Shown here in pieces: positions 11,190 through 22,899 of a DNA stretch of 64,000 nt. This stretch comes from Tolypocladium sp. Sup5 PDA-1 (lineage: Eukaryota; Ascomycota; Sordariomycetes; Hypocreales; Ophiocordycipitaceae), in assembly GCA_000750105.3 (NCBI GenBank), contig JPHH03000039.1, positions 248,001-312,000 on the forward strand, read 5' to 3'. Every line of letters starts with the position of its first letter. Position 1 is the stretch's first letter. Made by a program: the position numbers and the translations under genes. Below the pieces are notes generated by a model that worked only from the letters and a program-made list of their open reading frames with translations, was not told where the DNA came from and made no database searches.

Positions 11190-12004
11190 ATGAGGTCATT
11201 AGGAGAGCGGTTGAACCTCCTCAGAAAGGTACGTCTTCGGCACCACGATGGCGTTTCCCATGTGCATTGCTAACTCGACTCGCAGAGGGTAACGACTCTC
11301 CCGATCCATCCCGTCTCGAAGCTCCCTCTTACAATTCCCTGCAGCTCATCAACATACGATGCGGCCCCGGCGCCGCGATCCTCCCTCCGGAGGTGACGAG
11401 AATACACATGGACTTTGCGACCAAGATTAACGGAGGCCACATGGGTGCCAGGTTCGTCCCTACTCTACTCTCCTGCGGGCCTTGCTCTCGTCGTGATCCT
11501 CTGACCAGTCGAACTCGCAACAGGAAATTCTGGCGCGAATACCTCCCGCGGCTCAAATACCACAACCCCTCCATCCCCATGATCGTCAACCGCCACGACC
11601 AAAACCAAACCCCCCCCACCATGACCGTCTACCTCCGCACTGCCAGCCAGCCCACCTCCACCGACTCCTCCTCCACCGTCGAATCCCACGCCCAGCCCTC
11701 CTCCTCCCGCACCAACCTCTCCAAGGCGCAGCCGCCCGGCCCCGACGAGCGCGTCGTCAACATCGACATGAAGGACAAGGACTCGTCCGACATCCTCGAG
11801 TTCTTCATGGCCGAGACCCGCGCCAAGGCGCTGCAGCCCACCAAGGAGGAGATTGCCGAGATGCAGGGCCTCGAGGCCATGAAGAAGCAGGCCGTTGTTG
11901 ACCGCGAGCGCGTGCGGCAGTTGAGAGCAGAGAAGAAGAAGGAAGAGGACATGTTGAAGAGGGCCAGAGCTGCTGGTGGTATGGGGGATCAAGAGGCGGC
12001 TTAG
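11190..12004 (+). CDS. Mitochondrial ribosomal protein, L51/S25/CI-B8 fold (Mrp49/mL61-like)
   Basis: Three exons (11190-11228, 11288-11451, 11524-12004) give 227 residues. The core INIRCGPGAAILPPEVTRIH, then FATKINGGHMGARKFWREY and LPRLKYHNPSIPMIVNR, is the thioredoxin-like L51/S25/CI-B8 domain. RCGPGA and FW.EYLPRLKYHNP are typical of the fungal Mrp49 (mL61) branch, though mS25 shares the second motif. A charged coiled coil follows at the C-terminus. Exon 1 is 39 nt, and the acceptor of intron 1 is the second AG of CAGAG. Intron 2 (72 nt) is a multiple of three and contains no in-frame stop, so retention would add 24 residues. Confidence 0.82.
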
Positions 12005-12336
12005 AAAGAGAGCATTTGCATGTACAATATTTATGCCAGCTCACATGGCAGTGTAACAATGGAAAGCACGAATACAACGCAAAGAAGCGTCAAACAAGTA
12101 CCTGTATATTACAAGAGTACTCGAAACCTCACCGTGTGCCATCTACCACAAGAGAGCATGCCTTGCTAATCCAAGCGAAGTGTGTCCTTGCGCCTGTCCA
12201 TCCTATGATACCATAGTACTGATTCCCGCACGCCAGTCATGCCGCAGCTGTAGTCCGTACATGCCTATCGAACGATTTGTTTTCCCCAAATATAACTCCA
12301 AACCCATGCTGACCATCATGTCGTTGTTAATTAGCC
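12005..12336. other. Convergent 3' flanks
   Basis: This region lies between the stops of the mitoribosomal gene and hul4. No gene is seen; it should hold both 3' untranslated regions. Confidence 0.5.
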
Positions 12337-15300
12337 CTACTTTAGGCCAAACCCTTCGCTCTCGTGAACAGCTCTCCATAACATGGTCTCAAGCCTCTCC
12401 TTCGACTCATATCGCCACAGCGACAACAAATTGAAGCAGGTCCTTGCAATCGGGTATCTGCCAGAGTCTTCGCCCAGGCACGATATTTTGATCGGTAACA
12501 TGGCGGCGCCCATGGCCGGTATGCGATCACTTCCGGTGATGAAGAGAAGCATCCTGCGCTGCTCGACCGGCGTAGCCTCCTCGAACGTCTCCCAGAACCA
12601 GCTGATTAGAGGTTCTTCTCCATCGGCTTTTCGGCTGCTCCAGCCATCATACTCGGCAACTCCTCTCAGAGCCGCAATGTCGAGCGCCTCGTCCGATCCT
12701 CTAACGATGAGCTCGATTTCCTCGGGTCGAAACAGCGAGAATGCATTTCCGCCGCACACCGTGTAGAAACCCCGTTTGAAGGGTTCAAACTGCCGTGCGA
12801 CGGCAGAATCGAGAACATGTCGAACATACAGGTCGACATACTCGCGCCGATTGCTGTTGGACACGGACTTCCGCTCGCCCCCTTGACAGAGCGGCACCTG
12901 CACCGTCGTGCCGTACCTATCCGTATCAATCACAAAATCCAAGCAGAAGGTCTGCTCCACATCCCCGTCGTAGTCGAGTAGCTGCCGCAGCCCCCGTGCC
13001 AACCGTGGCCTGTACTCGGCCAAATCCTCTAGGGTGTATTTCATCACCGGCCTGGGGTGCGCGGATACCCCTTGGCCGTGAGCAGGGGCCGACGCTAGAA
13101 GCTTGCGGAATGCAAACGGCGGCAGTGCGACGTCCAGAATCGTCGAGTTGTATATGGCCAGGCCCATGACGACTCCCACGAGGAAGAACTGGTCCGATGT
13201 TTCAAACGAGTTCGGGTTAAAGTAGCAATATTGGGAGTCCTCGTCGTAAAGAAACATTCCTAGCATGATATTAGCACGCGTCATGACCGAGGCACACGCT
13301 GGACGAACCGTGTTCAGGATTGAACACCTCCCGGATGAGGAGCAGGAACCACTCTTTCCGCAGGCCGCCTCCGTCAATGCCTTCTTCGCCCCTAAAAGTG
13401 ATCCGCAGGGCCTTTTTCACGTCCTCGCTACCACTTCCAATGACTTCGCTCACAGCCTGCAAGCTGTCGTCGACCAAACAATCTCGGCGCACATCAAGGG
13501 CCAAGTACTGCCTGATGTTCCTGCGCGTCATGATGCTGTCAAAGAAGGCATCACGTGCTTTGTTCTGCATCTGCCGTCGAGCATCGTATTCGAGGATCTT
13601 CGTCTTCGCCCAGATACTCAGGAGGAATGGGTACTGGCAGAAGGAAAACTTTGCCCTCTTCGATTCCCACGACTCGAAATCGCCGACCAAATCGGCGCTA
13701 TCCACCATGAGATTGTAAAAGTCGCTGGTCGGCAGAAGCTGGCCGCTGGCGCGGACGCCGTCGCGGACCGCGGCAACATGGGCCTCACCCGAGTTCGGCA
13801 ACACTTCATCCCCATGTCGCATGTTCGGGAGGTTGTTGGCCGCGAACAGCAGTGCAAGGACACGTGAAGCGGCCATGATTTGCCAGTCTTCGGCGTATGC
13901 AATCTTCTTTTCTGGCTCCTTCTTCTTCTTTGACGAGCCCGACCCAATTTCGTCATGGAGATAGGCACCGGTAGACCTACCAGCCTGCATCTCTGGGATC
14001 AATCCAGCCGTTATGTCCACGTGGGTTTGCTGCGTCTTGTCACTTTGACGCAGCATACGGTACGTTAAAAAGCCGGAAACCAGGTCCTTGGCTCGAATGA
14101 ACTGCGCGGTATGGTATTTTGCGAACCAGTTGATCAATTGGTTGTGGCACTCGGTTGATGAGTTGGAAATGAGGCCGAGGATGCGTTTAATAATGCCAGA
14201 ATGGTGGCCAGATAGAAGCCCAGACCTCGGTGCAGAAGAGTTTTGGGGCGGCGACCCCTTGCTGAAGAGGCCAGGACCTATCTCAGGTTGGACTATTCCC
14301 TGGAAACTTTGGGTATCCGAGTAGAGGAGAGGGTTCTCCAAAATGATCAGAAGAAACCGCAGGTCGGCGGCCTCCGAGATTGGACGTCCTGGCCTCTTCA
14401 GCAACAGTTCGGTGGCCTTCAGTAAGACTCTCTGCACATGTTCCTGCGCCTGGAGCAAGTCTCGCTCCAAGGCCTGGAGATCTCTCTCGGTGGGCGACAC
14501 AAAGGTTGGGTCCTGTGAGACTTGCTCATAAACTCCAAACCACCCTTCTGCGACGTTGATGACCGCGGAGTACCAATCGGTCAACTCGCTCCAGTTCATT
14601 TGGGGGGATTTCGAGGAGGTAGAAGCCTTGCTCGTGTGTTCGGTCCGAGTTGACGTAGTGGCGGCCGTTCGCGCGACGCTCTCTTGTCCGCCTGTCCACC
14701 ACATGCCATTTTCCGCGAAGTCGCCGAGCAGCAGCATTTTCGGGTCCAGTCCTGAGACCATGTCATCCATTGGCAGCGCCTCTCTCGGGGCTTCGGTTGG
14801 TGGTCTGGCACCCTGCGGTTCTCGGGATGGTATGGGCTTCCTCCGGATCGGGACCTCGCCTCCTGGCCGTCCGAGTTGGCGAGGGGGTTGTATTGTAAAT
14901 GATGAGTTGACGCAGTCAAACGAACTGAGGCAGGCAACGATGTAATCCTCAAGCGGCTTAAACACCCTCTTTGGCCCGTCATCGCGGCTTGTCGATGGAT
15001 CCCTCCGAGCGGCGCTGGACGGAGCTTCCGATGGCGGCGGTCGCAGTGAAGGTCGGTCGGGGTACGACGAAGAGTAAGATCTCGGCATCGCGTTGTTTGG
15101 ACGCAGAGGGTTTGGACGCAGTGATGGCGCTTCGTCAAACACGTATTTTGGTTCATACGTCGACTGGCCGTTGTTAGTCTGTCGCCCGTCTGGCTCCTGA
15201 GCGGTCCTCTCATGCCCTCGAGCAGCATCTGCCGCCCGCAGTTGATTGCCGTAGGACGGCCGAGCGGGCGGGATTGGGCCAGTCTCGGAGTTTGAACGTG

Positions 15301-16000
15301 ATCTAGCACACAGCTTCCTGGTAATGTAGGAGAGGAGGCACTGCCTCACGAGTCGTTTCGAGTGCTGGGTCGAAATTGGCTGGCCTAGATAGCATCAATT
15401 TGTGAGTTTCCAGCTTCAAGCGGGAGATGGGGATGTCGTACCTCTGTGATGTGACGCTGGGGAATCCTGGCCCGTGTCTCGCCTCCGACTCGAAGCTCCG
15501 TTTCCACGGCCTCCGTTGTCCACCGGCACTAGATCGTTGATAGTGGTGCAGATGGTGCATTTGAACACCTTTAGTTCCTTGGGCCACTTGACGAGCGACG
15601 CACACGTCATACAGTTGCCCGTCGCAAAGTCCTTGCTCCCCGCGGGAGCTCCCCGTCTGTGTTTCCTGACGCTCGGCCCAGCCATTGCGCCTTCATCGCC
15701 GTCCGGGTCGGATTCGGGGGGTGCGCGTCCAGTAGAGTCCTGCCTCTTCTTCTTGCCGTTGAAGAGCGAGGGGAACGGGTTGCTCATGGAGCGAGCGTGC
15801 GTTGGACGAAAGCCGCTCTGCTTGGGCGGCTGGAATTCGGATTCGGAGGAGCTGGAGTCGACCTGGGCGTTGGAGCTGGGGACGTCGAGCCGTCCCACGA
15901 GCGTAGTCGGCGTGAGGAGGGCATTATTGTGGAAGCGGGTGACGGGGTCCTGCTGCTGCGGCGGCGGCTGGTTCCCCTTGCGAGGAGCCCGGGAAGCCAT
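12337..16000 (-). CDS. hul4: HECT-type E3 ubiquitin ligase Hul4
   Basis: Three exons (16000-15442, 15384-13309, 13259-12337) give 1185 residues. Near the N-terminus is a zinc-ribbon-like site, GNCMTCASLVKWP then FKCTIC, found in Hul4-type ligases. The middle is a Pro/Ser-rich linker and helical region. The last 350 or so residues are the HECT domain: ITFRGEEGIDGGGLRKEWF (N-lobe start), YCYFNPNSFE, and the catalytic cysteine in IARTCFNLLSL, 32 residues before the end (about C1153). HECT ligases form a thioester with ubiquitin before passing it to substrate. Yeast Hul4 works in proteasome-linked quality control. Both joins restore conserved sequence (NPEHGMFLYDED). Confidence 0.93.
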
Positions 16001-16960
16001 TTCCGCAACTCGAGGGCCGGCCGTGGGATGCTCCTGCTGCCAAGGGCAACAACAGCTTCATCTGAGCAAGGAGGCGACGACGGGTTTGGGAGAAGATGGC
16101 AGTAAGACACGGGGGGCGGCGGCTGCAGCACTCAGGCCTCCAGGGTCGATGCCGCGGCTGTCACCAGGCAGACACGAGGTGCAGCAGGCAGGTCAGACAG
16201 TCGAGGACAGTAGCGATGACAGTAGCGATGCTATTTGGGAGCAGGTCAAGCCTGACAGCGGCACAAGACGGCTCTCGAGTGGCTGCGCCGTGGTCCGCAG
16301 CGGTTGGCGTGGTGAGTAATTACCTAAAGGTACCTACCTACCTTAGGTGGTTGGCATCTGAGCTGGACCAGAGCGACGTATCGTGCGAGCCTCGACGGGT
16401 AACTCGTACAGCAGCGTAGCGACGGGTCGGCTGTCGGCGTCGCCTCGCTTCGCAGCAGCAGTACGAAGGTGTACGGATAGCAGTAGAGTGTCCCGTGGCA
16501 CGCGAGGGCAAAGCTGAATGGCTTGGCTTGAACAATGGAAGACGAAAAGCTGAGGTATTCGGCGTTGACGCGCTCATCCCACAATTGCTGGTCCACCAAG
16601 CTCGCCGAGCCCCGCAATTAACAGCGCCCAACGCCCCAGGCTGGCGCTACACCCAGGGGCTCCCGTCAGTGGCGTTCGGTTGATTCGGAGCCCCTGGGCC
16701 CGGATTCCATCAGGTCCGAGACTGTCTGCTGCCTACCCTGGACCCTGCGATGCGAGCCCATTGTTCGTCTCTTCCACATAACTATCCTCCAGCCAGACCA
16801 CATAGAGACATTGGCACTCACTGTTGGCAAAAGCCTTTGCTACTATCACCGTGCTACACGGGTTTGCTATCCTGGCGAGCTACCAAAACGCAAGCATGCC
16901 GGTGACCCCGTTGGCAACACCGATGCGCCCGAGGCTGCATAACATAGCCATCTAGTCTGG
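16001..16960. other. Intergenic, promoter side of hul4
   Basis: No gene is seen. It contains a run of ACCTACCT/CCTTAGGT type motifs at about 16321-16350, a sequence style that recurs in other intergenic parts of the window. Confidence 0.45.
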
Positions 16961-17784
16961 TCAAGGCTCGCGCTGGAACACGCCCGCAAACTCCGGTTTC
17001 ATATCCAAGCCGACGTCCAAGTACTCGGCCGTCTCGCGGCACCACGAGCTGCCCTCAGCACACACCCCGACGAGTCTTACCCTCGACGACGGTGTCACGC
17101 CTGCGTTGAACTTGCCACGCAGCGTGCATTCAGAGGTGCCTCGAACGATCTGTAGATTGCCCCTCAACTCCACCATCGACGCTCCTTCAGCGTTGCGAAG
17201 CTCGAACAAAGTCATACCGTGGTCGATTTCGACGGGGCTCGGGTTCTCAATCGTCACGACCATGGTGACTTCTTCACCTTCGCGCTCCAGGCTGGTGATG
17301 CTCGCCTTGGGGCCCATCATGCCTCGGATCGGGATGTTGAGGCAGTAGTTGCAGTGCGCCTTGATTCCCAGCGCCGTGACCGTGCAGTCGCCGTTCTCGA
17401 GCTGGAAGTTGGTGTCATCGTCGACAATGATGCTGCGCAGGTACGCCTTGAAGATGGTCTTGTCGAGAATCTCAAGTCGCTGGTCTCGAACCGTGACCTG
17501 GGTGCCCCAGATGCTCGACTTCACCTCGGGCAGCGTCATCTTGGCAAAACAGAAACCGTTAAAGGTAAGCTCAATCGCCATGCTGCTCATGGTGCTGCTG
17601 ATGGGACCTGTCTTGGTGAGTCGGCACTCCACGGTGATAACGCAGGAACTGGGACGCCAGGTTAGCACTGGAGAGCACGGCTGGCATCATGGTGGTTTCC
17701 CTACTCTTCAGTGGCGCCTGTGATCCTGACGAGGGAGACCTCCAGCCGGGATCGGTCGAGGAGGTACTGGATGAACGAATCCAT
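16961..17784 (-). CDS. DUF3712 (AsmA/LEA-like beta-sandwich) protein
   Basis: Two exons (17784-17705 and 17648-16961) give 255 residues. The intron has a GCTAAC branch site. The sequence has the repeating pattern of DUF3712 proteins: TGPISSTMSSMAIELTFNG, then LPEVKSSIWGTQVTV, then TALGIKAHC and IRGMMGPKASITSLERE, ending with a second beta-sandwich half rich in VTIENPSPVEI. Such proteins are often membrane-anchored or vacuolar in fungi, with no known enzymatic activity. The frame stays open upstream of the chosen ATG for about 60 codons, so a longer N-terminus is possible; no convincing membrane segment appears there. Confidence 0.75.
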
Positions 17785-18290
17785 GACGGTAACACGACGA
17801 GGCTGGCTCGTATGATCGGGCGCAAAGGGATACTGCAGGATAGGACGCGAAAATGATGTAAAGAGCACAGAACTGGCGACCATCATCTTGAAGGCTTTGT
17901 CAGGCTTTCGACGCTTGGTGCGGGGGCTGCCTTGTTCCTTCCACGGGTTGTTCCTGTTGGGTATGAACAGCAAAGGTTTGGCGAGGGAAGAAGAATTCCA
18001 AGGTCGGTCGCTACCGACTCGAGGCTATATAAGGCAGCAGGAGGCAGTGAATCGGACGCTTTGGTCCAGTCCATGAATCACCTTGGACTGAACAAGCCGA
18101 ACGAAGGATCTGCGCATCCCACTCCGTCCGGAGTCAGTGAAAAAGGTCGTTTGATTCAAGTATATTAGCCAATACCTACTCTAAACTTTCTACCCTGCTG
18201 AGAAAGGTGCCAAGCCCTGGTTTGAACCTCAGTAAGGTAGACAAGATTAATCTACAAGATGTATTTGGCATCAGCGTCGCGTCGCTCCAT
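17785..18290. other. Intergenic with a TATATAAG motif
   Basis: This lies upstream of the DUF3712 gene and downstream of the polyol dehydrogenase. A TATA-like TATATAAG sits at 18026-18033 and, read on the minus strand, could serve the DUF3712 gene about 240 bp away. No gene is seen. Confidence 0.4.
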
Positions 18291-19952
18291 TTACTCGAAA
18301 ACGATGGCGGCCTTGATAGCGCTCTTGTCCTTGATGCTCTCCAGCGCCTTGCCAAAGTCCTCGAGCTTGAAGGTCTTGTTGACGATGCCCTTGGTCTTGA
18401 CCTTGCCGGAGTCGAGGTAGTCGATGGTCGCGGCTGGTGGCAGCCGTCAGCTTTCAATGTTTCTTTACAACAACAACAACAACCTCTGACACGACGGGAG
18501 GCACTTACGGAACATGTACGTCTCGGAGAAGGAGCCGATGATGGTAATCTCGTCGCCAAAGATCTTGGACGGGGGCCACGAAACCTTGGCAGAGCTGGAG
18601 TACACACTGGGCATTGTCAGCCATGCCTCTTGCGCGAGATGAAGGGGAGCTTACCCATAGACGACGAGAGTGCCACCACGGCGGACGTAGTTGATGGCAT
18701 CCTCCAGGATCTTGACGGAGCCAGTGGCCTCGACGACTGCCAGGCGTTAGAACATTGGTGCACGCTTGGAACAAGACAATCGACTGACCAATATCGAAAC
18801 CGTAAGGGTTGTCCTTCTTGAGCTGCTCAAACTGCGCCTCGGGGCTCTCGCGGGAGAGCTCAATGTACGTGTCGGCAGCGTCGAGGCTCTTGGCCAGTTC
18901 CATCTTGAGGCCCTTGGGGGCGGCGATGGTGACCTGGCAGCCGCCGTTCTGGCGCAGCAGTTGGGCAAGCATCTTGACGACATGGTTAGAAGCAGCATCC
19001 CACAACGTGCGCACCATAAACTCACGAGACCAGTAGGGCCAGCGCCGAACATCAGGACGTGGGAGCCCAGCTTGGGGCGGATCTTCTCCAGACCGTGGCA
19101 GGCGCAGGACGCGGGCTCGAGCAGCGTGGCGTCGACCCAGTTGAGGTTGTGGAACTTGAAGACCTTGGCCGCGGGATAGGCGCAGTACTCGGCGAAGCCG
19201 CCGTTCATGGTGACGCCGTGGGCGTTGAACTGCCTGCCGTTAGTCTTGGGTCTTTCGGTTGCCACCGCCTTGTTGGGGTGGGGGGGGCCTACGTTCTCGC
19301 ACAGAAGAAGCTGGCCGCGGCGGCAGTAGAAGCACTCATTGCACAGCTCGCTGTTATCGGCGGCGACGCGGTCGCCAACCTTGAAGTCCTTGACGTCCTA
19401 GATTTGGCGCGTGTAAGTAAGAGTTCAAAAATTGGTCAAGCTGTTGGTCGAGGTAGGGTACGTGCCTTGCCAACGGCGGCAATCACACCGACGGTCTCGT
19501 GGCCAGGGATCAAGGGGAACTTGGCAATGAATTCACCCTCGTGGATGTGCTGTGATCGTCAGTAAGCAGCAACTCGCCTGTTCTACGGCGGGCTCATATA
19601 CCAGATCTATAGGACCACAAGTCAGTCGCCTATTCCACCACAGGTCTCATGATGGGTCTCGGGACGTACCAGTGCCGCAAACACCGCAAGCCTTGACCTG
19701 GATCAGCACGTCACTGTCGCGCATCTCCGGCAGCGGAACCGTGACGATGGACCAGTCCTCGGGCTTCTCATATCTGCAGGCATGACGATATGGTTAACCT
19801 CCGCATCCAAAAGAGGGGCCGCTCGGCTGTCTAGTCGAGGTCCGTTGCCTCTTGCGGCAACGGGGGCGAACCCTGATGGCTGAACCAGGTTCCTGGGACA
19901 GGTATATATAGACGTACCTGAGGGCCTTCATCTGCTTGGGAAGGGACGCCAT
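18291..19952 (-). CDS. Zinc-dependent polyol dehydrogenase (D-arabinitol dehydrogenase-like)
   Basis: Ten exons: 19952-19918, 19773-19670, 19606-19602, 19549-19466, 19397-19293, 19229-19026, 18972-18789, 18736-18655, 18606-18509, 18433-18291. They sum to 1044 nt, or 347 residues, normal for medium-chain dehydrogenases. Catalytic zinc ligands are CGVCGTDLHIHEGE and GHE; structural zinc cysteines are ELCNECFYCRRG and LLLC. The Rossmann motif is FGAGPTGL. Overall pattern and the N-terminus MASLPKQMKALRYEKPEDW fit fungal D-arabinitol/sorbitol-type dehydrogenases oxidising polyols in the cytosol. Exon 3 is only 5 nt, and the intron after exon 4 starts with GC. The exact polyol cannot be told from sequence. 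Confidence 0.85.
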
Positions 19953-21944
19953 CTTGATATCTTTTCTGTCGGTTCTTGTTGTTTCGACTTTTGGTTTCAA
20001 CCACCAGCAGCAGAGGTGACGATGCGGAGCGAGACGGAGGGGTTCCGGAGCGAAGCTGAGAGCAGACTCCGATAAGCAACTGAACTCGGGATCAAGAGTC
20101 AAGACGGCTAATTCACAACGGCAGAACCACAACTGACGAAAGCTGGAGGGAGAATTCACCTTGAGAACTCGAGAATACTGGCAGAGCAGGACAATGTCTA
20201 CGCCCTCTGCCTGGAGCTGCGAGGACAAAGCGTTATTTCTACACGAACTGGTCGGACGGGGCCCTGACGCAAGTCGACCAGGATGCCGCAGGCCGGAGAC
20301 CCGACAACCTCCAGATCGACGAATGGCCACGCCCATCCGAGATTGGGGCCCCGGCTGGCCTTGGTCTCGTCTCCTGCTCGGCGTGGGCGGGCTTGGTGGG
20401 CTTCATGGTACCCCGCTGGCTCCGACCAACATCGTGAGCTAGCTAGCTCCCCCACCAGGCGTCGGGAAGCTTGTGGTTCTCTCACCGGCTGGGTCCCCCG
20501 ACGAGAGGACCTTGTTTACCGTACATGGGACGAGACACCGACTCAACGAGGCACAGCGCCCATGTCTCCCGAGCCGGCAGCTTGTTTCGAGCTTCACTGC
20601 CATGTTGCTGTTGCGCGGGTTGGGGAATTCACGTGCTGGAGCCATCGCTAGGCACTTATCGGACACTTCCATGATAGCCAGACTGTTGGTCGCCGGTTTA
20701 CGGCGATCCAATGCACCTCCGAGCGGAGCAGGGCGGCACCCAACCTTGCCAACGTCAGCCATGGCCGGTTCCTCCATCGACGGCGGCATCATTGCAGCAC
20801 CACAGCTCATCCAGCGCAGAACAGCACACCGACGGCCCAGGGCCGCTACTGCAGGACCCGGTCGTTCCAGTTCAGCTAGGAGCTGCGTGCATGAGGGGTG
20901 GTGTGAGAACCCTCGGTGCTGGTGGCTCTGCCTCGCAAACCTTCCTAATGTCGTTGTCCCGGCCAGGTTATCGCATCCGACAAGAGAGAGACGGCAAAAC
21001 TTACCTTGCGGCAGTCAGGGTGAGCTGTGACAGTGGATGGTGGTTGCATCCTCCAGGCCCGAACGGCTCCGCCGCCGGAAGCCTCCCGCGCGCGGCTGGC
21101 CTCTCGCACTGCAGCTCTCCGCATCCTGGCCTATCGTTACCCCGTGTGGCTTCGCAGGCCTAGGGACACCGCTCTTTGAACGATCATGTGATGGCCCTGA
21201 TGAAACAGAGCAACACTTCCGGCCGCCTTGTTATAGCTTCCGCTAGTGGGGGCATCATCAACAATGCAAGCTGTGAATCACGAAGGTAGTCAACTAAAGC
21301 AAGGTAGAGGGTCTTGCCGCTCTTGTGGAACCTTGCAAGGCACCACTAGAGACACTCGAGCCTGTCTCCAACCCCGACTGGTCAATGGAACGGCAAGCCA
21401 GTCGCGTGTGAGGGCCCGAGGGGCCGGCCGCCTGTTGGTCGACTTCAGTCACAATCGGTAGTTGATATACGTATGCCGAGTCCTAAACACCTGGAGTCGA
21501 TGCCACGTCTTGTGCAAAACATAACAAGTCTCTCGCTGAGGGCAGAGGTACATTTTTGGATTAAAGGGTCCCGAGTGGCCGTCGCCAGTTTTGAAATGTT
21601 GGGCTGAAATGTTGGGTTGTCGCAGTGATAAATATTCGCCTCGGCCAGGAGCACGATGGGATGCCAACTGATTTCGACGACGGCTCCTCACCCTGCGTGT
21701 TGCCACGGCCGTCACTCGTTTGGGAGTCATCACGTGTTTTCGAGCAATTGTCTCGTTGACGGTAAACATTGACCCTGATGCAAATGATTTCCGAGGTCTA
21801 CCCTCCAGAACTCCCACGATGTCCCCCACTCAGCCGGTCTCACGAGCTAACTCTCATGGTAAGAATTGCCCTCCATTTTAGAGTACATGTCGGTGCCTTT
21901 CGCCATGCATCTCAATAGTGATAACCTAAAGGAAACTGCGTCGC
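19953..21944. other. 2-kb gene-free stretch upstream of the polyol dehydrogenase
   Basis: Overlapping frames occur on both strands, but none has a domain, a sensible start with introns, or codon bias like the neighbours. It includes the promoter of the dehydrogenase and the 3' flank of the eS10 gene. I see no repeat or mobile element. Confidence 0.45.
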
Positions 21945-22585
21945 TTAAGAGGGGGGAGCGCCGCCGCCACGGGCACGGCCAAAGCCACCACGGCTGTGAC
22001 GTTTTTGTTAGTCTTAAATGGTCTGGTAGAATTTTCGGCATGTGACCTCGCCGGGGGATTCTCACAACTGAGGAGCGAACTCGCCCGGAGCACCGCCCTC
22101 CTTGCCCTCGCCAGCATCCCGTCTTCGGTATCCACCCTCGCGGTCGCCACGGTCGCCACGGTCGCCACGGCCACGGCCAAACGGCCGGCGCTCACGCTCG
22201 CTCTCGCCGAGCATGCCACGGGGGGGAGCATGCGATCGCTGTTGCTTGATGTGGGTGGCGGGGACGATCTCGGCGGGGAGGTGAAGCCATTCGCGGAGGT
22301 AGTCGAGGCCCTCGGGGGTCAGGGTGTAGTAGTAGTATTGCCAAGAGAACTGAGTCTTGACATAGCCGCGGGAGTTGAGCGACTGGCACGCCTTGATGAC
22401 AAAGAGGTTCTTGGTGTCGATGTCGGGGTGCTTGGGGAGGTTGAAGTCCTTCTGGGCCACGAGGACGCCCTCACGGAAGAGGTACTGGCTATCTGTCAGT
22501 CACCGAGGCTCTGGGCTGCTCTGTCTGCTCGTAAAGGCCGAAATACCTCGTGGATCTTCTTGCGGTCGGCCTTGGGAATCAACAT
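21945..22585 (-). CDS. rps10: 40S ribosomal protein eS10
   Basis: Three exons (22585-22547, 22484-22066, 21993-21945) give 168 residues. The start MLIPKADRKKIHE joins YLFREGVLVAQKDFNLPKHP, then the winged-helix core VKTQFSWQYYYYTLTPEGLD and YLREWLHLPAEIVPATH. The Arg/Gly tail contains an RGDRGDRGD run encoded by a GTCGCCACG-type tandem repeat, and the last exon supplies RGGFGRARGGGAPPS. eS10 sits at the beak of the small ribosomal subunit near the mRNA entry. The first exon ends after 13 codons, common in fungal ribosomal genes. The gene is divergent from sde2. Confidence 0.96.
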
Positions 22586-22899
22586 CGTGGCGGTTTGCGT
22601 GATGTAGTCGATGTTGAAGAGAGGCAGTTTTTCGGAAGGCGTGCCAGGTCTCGAAATGGATAACTTTTGTGGGCGGAAACCCTACGAGAAATTCAACCTA
22701 GGGACGTGGGGTGGCTTGTGTTGTGCGCTGTGGCTGGAATCACGTGATGATAAACCTGGACCCACCTGCGATGTGGCTCATGGCTGTCCTTGCTGCCTCG
22801 CCACTTTTTGTGTCGCATTCTTAGTAAGAGCGTTGCCTGCCTCTGTGATACCGCATCTCCAAGTCTATCACGACAAAACGCAAACCTCCAACCATCACC
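22586..22899. promoter_or_regulatory. Divergent promoter rps10 / sde2
   Basis: These 314 bp lie between two divergent start codons and contain no gene. No clear TATA box is seen. Confidence 0.45.
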
